DNA of 64,000 nucleotides from Rhizorhabdus phycosphaerae (GTDB lineage Bacteria; Pseudomonadota; Alphaproteobacteria; Sphingomonadales; Sphingomonadaceae), in NCBI RefSeq assembly GCF_011044255.1, contig NZ_CP049107.1, forward strand, positions 1,612,001 through 1,676,000. Direction: 5' to 3'. Below are positions 46,398-54,642 of the stretch, in pieces. Within the stretch, counting starts at the first letter, position 1. Each line of letters opens with the position of its first letter. Made by a program: the position numbers and the translations under genes. Below the pieces are notes generated by a model. It was not told the origin of the DNA. It was given only the letters and a program-made list of their open reading frames with translations, and did no database searches.

Positions 46398-47522
46398 TCA
46401 GCGCGCCAGCGCGACCCGGACGATCTCTTCGTAGATGTCGGCGAGGGCGTAGAGGTCCGGCACGGCCACGGCCTCGTCCAGCTTGTGCATCGTCGCGTTG
46501 CACAGGCCGAACTCGACCACCGGACAGATCCGCGACAGGAAGCGCGCATCGGACGTCCCGCCGGTCGTCGACAGCTCGGGCACCAGCCCGGTCACCTTGG
46601 TGATCGCCGACGAAACCAGCGCCGAGAAGTCGCCCGGCGGCGTGATGAAGCTCTCGCCGGAGATGACGGCCTTGATCTCGGCATGCGGCGCATGGGCCAG
46701 AACCGTCCGGCTGACCCTTTCGACCAGCTCGGCGCCCTTATGCTCGTCGTTGAAGCGGATGTTCACCCGCGCGCTCGCCTTTGCCGGGATGACGTTGGTC
46801 GCGGAATTGCCGACATCGACCGTCGTGATCTCGAGATTCGAAGGCTGGAACCAGGCATTGCCGTCGTCGAGGTGCAGCGCATCGAGCGCCGCCAGCGCCC
46901 GTACGAGCTCAGGCACGGGATTGCGGGCAAGATGCGGATAGGCGACGTGGCCCTGCGTCCCGGCATTCTCGATCCAGATGTTGACCGAGCCGCGCCGCCC
47001 GATCTTCACCATGTCGCCGAGCCGATGGGTCGAGGTGGGTTCACCGACGAGACACAGATCGGGGCGAATGCCGCGCTCGTTCATCCAGTCGATCAGGGCG
47101 ACCGTGCCGTGCGTGGCCGGTCCTTCCTCGTCGCCGGTGATGATCAGGCTGACCGTGCCGCGATCCTGCTCGATGCGCGCGATGGCGGCGATGAAGGCGG
47201 CGATCGCCCCCTTCATGTCGACGGCGCCGCGCCCGTAGAGCAGTTCGCCGCGTATCTCGGGGACGAAGGGGTCGCCGGTCCAGCCGCTGCCCGGTGGGAC
47301 GACGTCGCTATGCCCGGCAAAGGCGAAATGGGGTCCGCTCTCGCCCCGGATAGCGAACAGATTCTCGATCGGGCCGTCGGGCGGACCGCCCGCCGCAAAG
47401 CGATGCACCGCGAAGCCGAGTCCTTCGAGCGCTTCGGCAATCACGGCCATCGCACCGGCGTCGGCAGGAGTGACGCTGGGACAGGCGATGAGGCGCTGGG
47501 TCAGCGCAAGCGGGTCGATCAT
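46398..47522 (-). CDS. dapE: Succinyl-diaminopimelate desuccinylase
   Basis: This 374-residue M20 peptidase-family enzyme carries the metal-site motifs FAGHSDVVPPG, YGRGAVDMKG, ITGDEEGPATHG (metal Glu and general base) and GTSDARFL. It hydrolyses N-succinyl-LL-2,6-diaminopimelate to succinate and LL-DAP for lysine and peptidoglycan synthesis in the cytoplasm. Length matches E. coli DapE (375). ATG 47522 gives the common start MIDPLALTQ; a GTG nine bases upstream (47531) is also open. Confidence 0.95.
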   Translation of the reverse strand: MIDPLALTQRLIACPSVTPADAGAMAVIAEALEGLGFAVHRFAAGGPPDGPIENLFAIRGESGPHFAFAGHSDVVPPGSGWTGDPFVPEIRGELLYGRGAVDMKGAIAAFIAAIARIEQDRGTVSLIITGDEEGPATHGTVALIDWMNERGIRPDLCLVGEPTSTHRLGDMVKIGRRGSVNIWIENAGTQGHVAYPHLARNPVPELVRALAALDALHLDDGNAWFQPSNLEITTVDVGNSATNVIPAKASARVNIRFNDEHKGAELVERVSRTVLAHAPHAEIKAVISGESFITPPGDFSALVSSAITKVTGLVPELSTTGGTSDARFLSRICPVVEFGLCNATMHKLDEAVAVPDLYALADIYEEIVRVALAR

Positions 47523-47614
47523 ATCGGTCACGCGCCTCGCCTAGCGCGGTCGCGCCGAGATGCAAGGCCCTGAACCATCGGGAAGCGAGCCGGGAGGCCC
47601 AGGGGATCGGCCGA

Positions 47615-48274
47615 TCAGCGGATCGCGTCGAGGATCGCCGCGCGCAGTTCGGCCATACCGAAATCCTTCTCGCTCGACGTCACCAGCAGGCGGGGATGGG
47701 CGGCGACATGCTTGCGCGCCTCGGCCTCGGTCTGCTCGGTCACGGCAGCCAGTTCGCTTGCCTTGATCTTGTCGGCCTTGGTCAGGACGAGGTGATAGGT
47801 GACCGCAGCCTTGTCGAGCATGTCCATGATCTCGCGATCGACATCCTTGATGCCGTGGCGGCTGTCGATCAGGACGAGCGCCCGGCGCAGCACGACCCGC
47901 CCGCGCAGATAGTCGTTCACCAGGAAGCGCCACTTGCGGACGATGTCCTTCGGCGCCTTGGCGAAACCATAGCCTGGCATGTCGACCAGCCGCAGCGTCG
48001 GCACGCCACCCTCTTCGGTCGCGCCGACGTCGAAGAAGTTGAGCTCCTGCGTTCGTCCCGGCGTGTTCGATGTCCGCGCCAGCCCGACACGGTTGGTGAG
48101 CCGGTTGAGCAGCGACGACTTGCCGACGTTCGACCGCCCGGCAAAGGCGATCTCGGGCGCGTCCGGCTCAGGCAGATGCTGCAGCCCGGGAGCCGATTTG
48201 AGGAATGAGACCGGACCCGCGAACAGCTTGCGCGCGGGCTCCATCAGTTCCTCGAAGGGGACCTCGTCGTTCAC
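47615..48274 (-). CDS. engB: Ribosome biogenesis GTPase YsxC/EngB
   Basis: The 219-residue GTPase has G1 GRSNVGKSSLLN, G2 TSNTPGRTQ, G3 DMPGYGFAK and G4 TKAD motifs, the standard set for the EngB family. It assists 50S subunit assembly. The start is GTG 48274, overlapping the yidC stop by four bases (GTGA), and so the two genes are translationally coupled. A longer upstream open frame was rejected because it lies inside yidC. Confidence 0.92.
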   Translation of the reverse strand: MNDEVPFEELMEPARKLFAGPVSFLKSAPGLQHLPEPDAPEIAFAGRSNVGKSSLLNRLTNRVGLARTSNTPGRTQELNFFDVGATEEGGVPTLRLVDMPGYGFAKAPKDIVRKWRFLVNDYLRGRVVLRRALVLIDSRHGIKDVDREIMDMLDKAAVTYHLVLTKADKIKASELAAVTEQTEAEARKHVAAHPRLLVTSSEKDFGMAELRAAILDAIR

Positions 48275-50004
48275 TTCTTCTTCGTCGCAGTCACGACCGT
48301 AGCGGAAGCAGGCACCGGCTCGACCGGATATTGCCGGTACAGCCACGCCTGTTGCGCGATCGTCAGGAAGTTGGAGGTGATCCAGTAGATCAGCAGGCCC
48401 GCCGCGAACGGCGCCATGATGAACATCATGATCCAGGGCATCAGCGCGAAGACCTGCTTCTGCGCATCGTCCATCGGCTGCGGATTGAGCTTGAACTGGA
48501 GCCACATCGACACGCCGAGCAGCAGCGCGAGGATGCCGATGCCGAGGAAAGCCGGCGGCTCGAAATCGAGCAGGCCGAACAGGTTGAGCAGATGCGCGGG
48601 ATCGGGCGCCGAGAGATCCTTGATCCACAGGACGAAGGGCTGGTGACGCATTTCGATCGTGACCATCAGCACCTTGTAGAGGCCGTAGAAGACCGGAATC
48701 TGGACCAGGATCGGCAGACAGCCCGCGAGCGGGTTGACCTTCTCCTCCTGGTACAGCTTCAGCAGCTCCTGCTGGAGGCGCGGCTTGTCGTCCTTGTAGC
48801 GCTCCTGCAGTTGCTTCATCTTCGGCTGGACGCGACGCATGCCGGCCATCGAACGGAACTGCTTCTGCGCGATCGGGAACATCATTCCACGGACCAGGAA
48901 GGTCAGGATCATGATCGCGACGCCGAAGTTGCCGACCAGCTTGAACACCTGATCGAGCACCCAGAACATCGGCTTCTCGATGATCTCGAACCAGCCCCAG
49001 TCGATTGCGCGACCGAACTGCTCGACGCCGCCTTCCTCCTCATAGCGGTCGAGGAGGTTGACCTCCTTCGCGCCGGCGAAGAAGCGCTGCGTGACTGACT
49101 CGCTCGCATTGGGGCGGATGACATGCGGGCGACCGGTCTGGACCGCCTGATAGACCTTGGGAGCGGTGGTCAGGAAACCTGCCTCGACGCTGTCCTTGCC
49201 GTTCGGGATCAGCGCCGTCAGCCAATATTTGTCGCCGAAGCCGAGCCATCCGCCGGTGGTCGAGAAACGCGCGCCGGCCGAGCCGGCCTCGTCGAGCTTT
49301 TTGAAGCTCAGATCATAATTGGCCTTGTTCGAGAACACGCCGATCGGTCCGGTGTGCAGCGTCCAGGTCGAGGGATCCTTGGAGATGCCGTCGCGCGAGA
49401 CGAGGCCATAAGGCCGCGCCGCGACCGCACCGGCGCCCTTGTTGATCAGGCGCTGGGTAACGGTGAACATATAGTCCTGGTCGACCGCGATCACCGTCTG
49501 GAAGAGCTGGCCGCGATTGTTGTTCCAGCTGAGCGTGACGGGCTGACCCGGGCGCAGAGCGTTCTGATCGGCGGTCCACAGGCTGTTGGGGCCCGGAGCA
49601 TCGACGCCGTCGCCGGTCCAGCCAAAGCCGGCATAATAGGCCCCTGCCGAGCCCTGCGGCGACAGCAGGCGAACCGGGGGGGCATCCTTCTTGACCGTCT
49701 CGCGATAGGTCTTGAGGACAAGGTCGTCGATGCGGGCGCCGCGCAGATTGATCGACCCGGCCAGCTTGGGCGTGTCGATCGCGATGCGGGGCGTGCTGCC
49801 GATGACCGCCGTGCGCGAACGCAGAACGCGTGGGGCGTCGCCAGCGGTCGGCAGGGCGCCGGGCGTGGCGGGTGCCGCCCCCTGCTGTGCGGCGACCGGG
49901 GGCGCCTTAGGAGTCGGGAAGAAACGCTCGCTAGCCAGTTGCCAGCCCAGCAGGACGAGCAACGACAGTACGATCGCGAGGATCATGTTGCGCTGGTTTT
50001 CCAC
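48271..50004 (-). CDS. yidC: Membrane protein insertase YidC
   Basis: This 577-residue protein begins with a transmembrane helix (NMILAIVLSLLVLLGWQLA), has a large periplasmic domain, then the five-helix insertase core (GWFEIIEKPMFWVLDQVF, FPIAQKQFRSMAGMRRVQPKMKQL, LAGCLPILVQIPVFYGLYKV). GTG 50004, with GGGAG six bases upstream, gives the family start xENQRN; a TTG lies directly before it. It inserts membrane proteins with or without Sec. It ends in TATKKK, overlapping engB. Confidence 0.94.
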   Translation of the reverse strand: MENQRNMILAIVLSLLVLLGWQLASERFFPTPKAPPVAAQQGAAPATPGALPTAGDAPRVLRSRTAVIGSTPRIAIDTPKLAGSINLRGARIDDLVLKTYRETVKKDAPPVRLLSPQGSAGAYYAGFGWTGDGVDAPGPNSLWTADQNALRPGQPVTLSWNNNRGQLFQTVIAVDQDYMFTVTQRLINKGAGAVAARPYGLVSRDGISKDPSTWTLHTGPIGVFSNKANYDLSFKKLDEAGSAGARFSTTGGWLGFGDKYWLTALIPNGKDSVEAGFLTTAPKVYQAVQTGRPHVIRPNASESVTQRFFAGAKEVNLLDRYEEEGGVEQFGRAIDWGWFEIIEKPMFWVLDQVFKLVGNFGVAIMILTFLVRGMMFPIAQKQFRSMAGMRRVQPKMKQLQERYKDDKPRLQQELLKLYQEEKVNPLAGCLPILVQIPVFYGLYKVLMVTIEMRHQPFVLWIKDLSAPDPAHLLNLFGLLDFEPPAFLGIGILALLLGVSMWLQFKLNPQPMDDAQKQVFALMPWIMMFIMAPFAAGLLIYWITSNFLTIAQQAWLYRQYPVEPVPASATVVTATKKK

Positions 50005-50031
50005 CAAAAACTCCCGATATTCCTTAAATGG

Positions 50032-50244
50032 TCAGGGAACCGGGTCGAAACCCGATCCCCCCCAGGGATGACAGCGACAGATTCGGCAAACCCCGAGCCA
50101 CCCGCCTTTGAGCGCGCCATAGCGCGAGACGGCCTCGATCGTATAGGCCGAACAGCTGGGACTGTAGCGACAAGTGGGGGGAAGGATCATCGACGGGCCC
50201 AGCTGCCAGGCCCGGGCCAGGAGAATGATGATCCGGCCGATCAC
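50032..50244 (-). CDS. yidD: Membrane protein insertion efficiency factor YidD
   Basis: The 70-residue protein has the diagnostic [15 protein letters not shown] cysteine motif, [23 protein letters not shown] and an N-terminal amphipathic helix. GTG 50244 starts the gene and overlaps the rnpA stop by four bases. YidD aids membrane insertion and lies 27 bases before yidC. It is slightly shorter than many homologues because the usual polar tail is absent. Confidence 0.92.
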   Translation of the reverse strand: MIGRIIILLARAWQLGPSMILPPTCRYSPSCSAYTIEAVSRYGALKGGWLGVCRICRCHPWGGSGFDPVP

Positions 50245-50561
50245 CGCGCGACCTTGCCGAGCGCCTTCAGCAGCTCGGTGCGCAACAGCGCGAAGTCGCG
50301 CTCGATGCCGCCGGCCCGGCCGATCAGCACATGGTCCGCACCCGCGATTCCGGCGACCGGAAACAGCTCCCGCGCCAGCTCGCGAAAACGGCGGCGCATC
50401 CGGTTCCGGACCACCGCGTTGCCGACCTTCTTGGTGATGGTGATGCCGAGGCGCATCATGGGGTCGTCGTCGCTGCGCGGGCGGACGAGCAGGACGAAGC
50501 CGGGCATCGGCGCTCTCCTGCCTCCATTTGCTGCCAGAAAATCCGCGCGGCGCCCGAGCAC
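50241..50561 (-). CDS. rnpA: Ribonuclease P protein component
   Basis: The 106-residue basic protein shows [49 protein letters not shown] split over the RNR motif of the RNase P protein. It binds the RNase P RNA and helps mature tRNA 5' ends. The start is GTG 50561. It sits between rpmH and yidD in the classic order. Confidence 0.93.
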   Translation of the reverse strand: MLGRRADFLAANGGRRAPMPGFVLLVRPRSDDDPMMRLGITITKKVGNAVVRNRMRRRFRELARELFPVAGIAGADHVLIGRAGGIERDFALLRTELLKALGKVAR

Positions 50562-50578
50562 CGCGTAGGGACAATCGC

Positions 50579-50713
50579 TCAGGCGGACAGCTTCTTGCGG
50601 CCGCGTGCGCGGCGAGCAGCCAGCACCTTGCGGCCGCCGGGGGTCGCGCTGCGCGAACGGAAGCCGTGGCGCCGCTTGCGGACCAGGTTGCTCGGCTGGA
50701 AAGTGCGCTTCAT
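50579..50713 (-). CDS. rpmH: 50S ribosomal protein L34
   Basis: This 44-residue highly basic protein (starts [18 protein letters not shown], ends RGRKKLSA) matches bacterial L34 along its whole length. It lies 17 bases upstream of rnpA on the same strand, the typical rpmH-rnpA arrangement. In many bacteria this block is near oriC, but I see no DnaA-box cluster or dnaA gene here. Confidence 0.97.
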   Translation of the reverse strand: MKRTFQPSNLVRKRRHGFRSRSATPGGRKVLAARRARGRKKLSA

Positions 50714-50959
50714 TGTCTCTGCCTCAAATCAAAAAACAAAAGGGCCGCCGGCACGCGGCAGCCGCTGATCGTCGGCGCGCTTAGGCAAAAGGCCGGCGCG
50801 AGTCAATCTCCGCGACAGAGGAAATGCCCCCGATGGAGCCCTTTCCGCCGCTGCGCCGGCGCGATGGGGAACGAGGTAGCAGGAATCGTTTCGCCCGATG
50901 GCTCTTTTTCGTTGCACGGGCGTTCGGCACGCGCAGTTCAGTCTTTTCAGGAGTTGCTC

Positions 50960-51457
50960 ATGCGCCGTTCGCTGCTGTGCGCCATGCTCGCCCTTCCCCT
51001 TCTCACCGCGTGCGGATCGAAGACCGACACGCGCCTCAAGGCGCTCGAGGATCGCCTCGCCAAGGTCGAGGCCGCCGTCGAAACCGGCAAGGCCGTCAGC
51101 CTGAAGCCCGGTGCTGCCGGCTACGGCATTCTCCAGAGCGACATGGGCCGGATCGCCGTCGCCATCGCCAAAGTCGAGACTTATGCGGGCGGCACCCGCG
51201 TCACGCTCGATTTCGGCAACCCCACCGCTGCGCGCCTGTCGGGGATGAAGGCGAAGATCGAATGGGGTGCGATCGATGGCAAGGGCCTGCCGGTCGTCAA
51301 CGCCAACCAGTCGACCAGCTTCACGGCACCCGAACCGCTGCCGGCGGGCAGCTGGAAGCAATATGTGATCGATCTGCCCGGCGTTCAGCCGACCCAGCTG
51401 GGCTTCATCCGCATCTCGGGCTTCGAGAGCGGCAATGTCGATCTGCTGAGCAGCTGA
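50960..51457 (+). CDS. Lipoprotein with coiled-coil N-terminus (function unknown)
   Basis: The 165-residue protein has a lipoprotein signal (RRSLLCAMLALPLLTACGS) with lipobox LTAC, so the mature end is Cys18. A short coiled coil (LKALEDRLAKVEAAVET) follows and then a beta-rich domain. The layout is reminiscent of YajI-like (DUF3251) lipoproteins, though I cannot confirm this. AGGAG at 50949-50953 precedes the ATG by six bases. It is monocistronic as far as seen. Confidence 0.75.
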   Translation: MRRSLLCAMLALPLLTACGSKTDTRLKALEDRLAKVEAAVETGKAVSLKPGAAGYGILQSDMGRIAVAIAKVETYAGGTRVTLDFGNPTAARLSGMKAKIEWGAIDGKGLPVVNANQSTSFTAPEPLPAGSWKQYVIDLPGVQPTQLGFIRISGFESGNVDLLSS

Positions 51458-51488
51458 TAGAAGCTCGGGGTGGCGCCCTCTTGCGGCG

Positions 51489-52559
51489 TCACCCCGCCAG
51501 CCACACCGTTAAAGTGGAATCGGTGCGCGCTGCGGCGATGGCGTGCCGCTCACCCGCTTGCAGCCGAATTGGCCAAACGAGCGGCCAGGACACTGCGGCC
51601 CAGCAAGAACTCGCGCCAGGCCTCGGCCGGACTTCGTACACCGCGTCCGCAGCTCCGGATCGATCGAGGTCGATCCGCATCCACTGGATGATCGTGTTGG
51701 CCTCGCCCGCCTCGGCGGTCACCGACTGCTCTGCAGCCTTTCCGCCCCAGCTGTCAGGTTCGTCGAACCGGAAGTCGAACAGGCAGGCGACATCCGACAC
51801 CAGCCGCACGCCCGGATCGCCGACCTTGATCCGATGAGAAGGCGCCGCGATCCGGTTGAACGCCGACAGATCGAACCCCTCATGGCTGCTCATGCGGCGG
51901 CTCTCGAGCGTTGGATCATGGCCGAGTGCGGCCAGGATGCGCCCCTCGGCGGGAATCACGCTTCCGCCGGGCCGCAACAGCCGCGGCACCACGTCGCGGT
52001 GCACCGCCAGCGTATGTTCGCCCAGCAGCATATTGTCGACGATCTCCGACACGATCACGTCGACAGGCCGCTCGACATCCTCACCCAGGATGAGTTCTGC
52101 CGAGTTCTTCGGTACGATCGTCAGCCGGTCCTCGACGCCATTGGCCCGAGCGATCGCCATCGCCATACGCGCGACGGCTGGGTTCATCTCGCAGGCGACC
52201 ACCCGCCCCGCGCCCGCACGAAGCGCTAGCAGACTCAGCAGGCCGGTGCCTGCGCCGATATCGAGCACTAGGCTGTCCGGTCCGACCACGCGCCGCAGCG
52301 CCGCCTCATAAGCCTGATTACGCTTGGAATCGCGGACCAGCCCCCAATGCCAGTTGGGCACGTCCTTGTGGAGCACCCGGCTCGCCATCACACGCGCCCG
52401 GCCGCTGCAGTCGGTATGATCGAGCACCGCCAGCGCCAGATCGAGCGCGTCGTCCGTCTTGCCCTTGTCGAGCAGGACCTGCGCGAACATCGCCCAGTCA
52501 TCGGGCCCGCGACCTTGCAACATCGGCCATCTGGTCCAGACCGTCTTACCGTCGCCCAT
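51489..52559 (-). CDS. PRMT-like SAM-dependent methyltransferase
   Basis: This roughly 356-residue protein carries motif I VLDIGAGTGLLSLLALRAGA, the acidic CEMNPAVARMA strand, and a SEIVDNMLLGE loop resembling the double-E loop of protein arginine methyltransferases. NWHWGLVRDSKRNQAYEAAL matches the region before motif I in PRMT7-like proteins. Bacterial PRMT7-like proteins exist but their targets are unknown. An ATG at 52607 gives 16 extra residues; ATG 52559 was chosen as the more compact start. It is divergent from comM. Confidence 0.75.
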   Translation of the reverse strand: MGDGKTVWTRWPMLQGRGPDDWAMFAQVLLDKGKTDDALDLALAVLDHTDCSGRARVMASRVLHKDVPNWHWGLVRDSKRNQAYEAALRRVVGPDSLVLDIGAGTGLLSLLALRAGAGRVVACEMNPAVARMAMAIARANGVEDRLTIVPKNSAELILGEDVERPVDVIVSEIVDNMLLGEHTLAVHRDVVPRLLRPGGSVIPAEGRILAALGHDPTLESRRMSSHEGFDLSAFNRIAAPSHRIKVGDPGVRLVSDVACLFDFRFDEPDSWGGKAAEQSVTAEAGEANTIIQWMRIDLDRSGAADAVYEVRPRPGASSCWAAVSWPLVWPIRLQAGERHAIAAARTDSTLTVWLAG

Positions 52560-52735
52560 TCGCTTTCGCCCCGCCGTGGCCGCTTCGTCGGCCTTTTGCC
52601 GATGCATGCGCGGCAGGGCGGTGCAGCGTCAACCCGGCATGACGAGGCACCGCCGCCGCTCGGATCCGCACGCCCCTCGACAAAGCCCGGCGGCCACGAC
52701 TAGAACACAGGGCGAACATCGGGGGAATCAAGCAC

Positions 52736-54244
52736 ATGGTGGCGCGGGTTGCGACGGTCGCCTTTCTCGGGCTCGAGGCCCGGGCGGTCGAGGTGCAGGT
52801 GCAGCTGGCGCCCGGCATTCCCGCCTTCATCGTCGTCGGCCTGCCCGACAAGGCCGTGGCCGAAAGCCGCGAACGGGTGCGCGCCGCTTTGTCGGCGATC
52901 GGACTGACGCTTCCGCCCAAGCGCATCACCGTCAATCTCTCGCCCGCCGACTTGCCCAAGGAAGGGTCGCATTACGACCTGCCGATCGCGCTCGGCCTGC
53001 TCGGGGCGATGGGGGTGATCGATGCGGAGACGCTGTCGGCCTATCTGGTCGTGGGCGAACTCGGCCTCGACGCGCGCGTCGCCCCGGCGCCGGGCGTACT
53101 GCTGGCGGCGCTCCACGCGGCCGAACGCGAACTTGGCCTCGTCTGCCCCGCCGCACAGGGCCCGGAGGCCGCCTGGGCCGCAACCGTCGAAGTGATCGCC
53201 GCGCCCGACCTCCTCTCGCTGATCGGCCATTTCAAGGGCGGCGCCCCGCTCACCCCACCCCAGCCGGGCAGCGCCGACCTGCCCCCGCGCCTCGCCGACC
53301 TGCGCCAGGTCAAGGGACAGGAAACCGCCAAGCGCGTATTGGAGATCGCGGCGGCGGGCGGGCATAACCTGCTGATGAGCGGCCCGCCCGGCGCGGGCAA
53401 GTCGCTGATGGCCGCCTGTCTTCCCGGCATATTGCCCGAACTGACCCCGGCCGAAGCCCTGGAAGTGTCGATGGTCGCCTCGGTCGCGGGCGAGTTGCAG
53501 GACGGCCGCCTGCTCCGCGCGCGGCCCTTCCGCACCCCGCACCATTCGGCGTCGATGGCGGCACTGGTCGGCGGGGGGCTGAAGGTGCGTCCCGGCGAGG
53601 TCAGCCTCGCCCATCTCGGCGTCCTTTTTCTCGACGAACTGCCCGAGTTCCAGCGCACGGTCCTAGATTCGCTGCGCCAGCCGCTGGAGACCGGCAAGGT
53701 CACCGTCGCCCGCGCCAACGCGCATGTCACCTTCCCAGCACGCGTCCAGTTGATAGCGGCGATGAACCCGTGCCGCTGCGGCCATCTCGACGACCCCGCC
53801 CTCGCCTGCTCGCGCGCGCCGCGCTGCGCCGCCGATTATCAGGCCAAGCTGTCGGGACCGCTGCTCGACCGGATCGACCTCCATGTCGACGTCGCCGCCG
53901 TCAGCGCCGCCGACCTGGTCCTGCCCCCGCCCGCCGAAGGCTCCGACGAAGTCGCCGCCCGCGTCGCCACCGCCCGCGCGATCCAGACCGATCGCTATGC
54001 CGGCCACGGCGTGCGGACCAACGCCGAGGCCGACGGCGACCTGCTCGACACCGTCGCGGCCCTTGACGAGGCGGGCCGCAAGCTGCTCGCGCAAGCCGCC
54101 GAGGCAATGCGGCTGTCGGCACGCGGCTATCATCGGGTATTACGTGTCAGCCGGACGATCGCCGATCTGGCGGGAGCGGAAGATATCGGCCGGGTGCATA
54201 TCGCCGAGGCGCTCAGCTATCGTCGGCGGGCGCCGGTGAGTTAG
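52736..54244 (+). CDS. comM: ComM/YifB-family Mg-chelatase-like ATPase
   Basis: This 502-residue protein has an N-terminal Lon-protease-like domain (residues ~1-150), a AAA+ module with Walker A LLMSGPPGAGKSLMA and the Walker B region GVLFLDELPEF, and a Cys-rich NPCRCGH-type motif near residue 345. ComM/YifB helicases promote branch migration during natural transformation. Its stop is followed at once by a fragment of the otsA 3' end, so the ancestral neighbour was probably otsA. Confidence 0.9.
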   Translation: MVARVATVAFLGLEARAVEVQVQLAPGIPAFIVVGLPDKAVAESRERVRAALSAIGLTLPPKRITVNLSPADLPKEGSHYDLPIALGLLGAMGVIDAETLSAYLVVGELGLDARVAPAPGVLLAALHAAERELGLVCPAAQGPEAAWAATVEVIAAPDLLSLIGHFKGGAPLTPPQPGSADLPPRLADLRQVKGQETAKRVLEIAAAGGHNLLMSGPPGAGKSLMAACLPGILPELTPAEALEVSMVASVAGELQDGRLLRARPFRTPHHSASMAALVGGGLKVRPGEVSLAHLGVLFLDELPEFQRTVLDSLRQPLETGKVTVARANAHVTFPARVQLIAAMNPCRCGHLDDPALACSRAPRCAADYQAKLSGPLLDRIDLHVDVAAVSAADLVLPPPAEGSDEVAARVATARAIQTDRYAGHGVRTNAEADGDLLDTVAALDEAGRKLLAQAAEAMRLSARGYHRVLRVSRTIADLAGAEDIGRVHIAEALSYRRRAPVS

Positions 54245-54256
54245 GGGCGCCTGCCA

Positions 54257-54354
54257 TCACGCCGCATATGCCTGCGTGCATTCCCTCCTCGCCCGCCAGA
54301 GCGCTCAGGAAACACTGCCGCCACCACACAACGTCCTGTTTCTCGATGCTTTCC
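54257..54354 (-). pseudogene. Frameshifted fragment of an otsA 3' end
   Basis: On the minus strand this ~98-bp stretch is about 80% identical to the end of intact otsA (56359-56455). It encodes QDVVWWRQCFLSALAGEE, matching QDVMWWRRCFLSALAGEE. One extra base breaks the frame, but the last residues (ECTQAYAA then stop) line up with ECSQADAA then stop. It lies directly after comM and marks one edge of the low-GC insertion. Confidence 0.88.
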
Positions 54355-54404
54355 CCGCGTGCCCACAGTCTATGTGGGTCTGGGCGCGCCCAGGCGGAGA
54401 CATC

Positions 54405-54446
54405 ATCTCCTTCCTTTAAACCGAGATCTCCTTCCTTTAAACCGAG
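54405..54446 (+). repeat. Perfect 21-bp tandem duplication
   Basis: ATCTCCTTCCTTTAAACCGA plus G is present twice, back to back, at 54405-54425 and 54426-54446 without a mismatch. It lies inside the insertion, upstream of the ATPase. It may be a protein-binding or excision-related repeat, or a plain duplication. Confidence 0.85.
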
Positions 54447-54642
54447 AGCCGTCGGTTCCGTTGCGCATCGGCATCACTCAAAACTCCAACAGTCCATCAG
54501 AACAAATTAAGATCATAATTTGTCAAAGGGCAGGTCGAGTGCATGGGGAGGCGTTGGCAGGCGTCGGCAGTTATCGGGAGGCGTCGAGAGGCAAGTGGAC
54601 TCGTTCCGCGTGTGGAGGTAGTTTAGTACGCACGGAGGCGTT

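Larger units (their letters stand above)
54245..54642. other. Island left flank, with otsA remnant and tandem repeat
   Basis: Apart from the otsA fragment (54257-54354) and the 21-bp tandem repeat (54405-54446), I see no gene here. AT content increases from about 54470 and should include the promoter of the ATPase gene (TTAAGATCATAATTTG near 54505). I cannot assign boxes. Confidence 0.4.

Noticed and set aside
50579-51000. Possible replication origin near rpmH-rnpA
   Set aside because: The gene order is typical of oriC neighbourhoods, but no DnaA-box cluster, AT-rich unwinding region or dnaA/gidA gene is visible.
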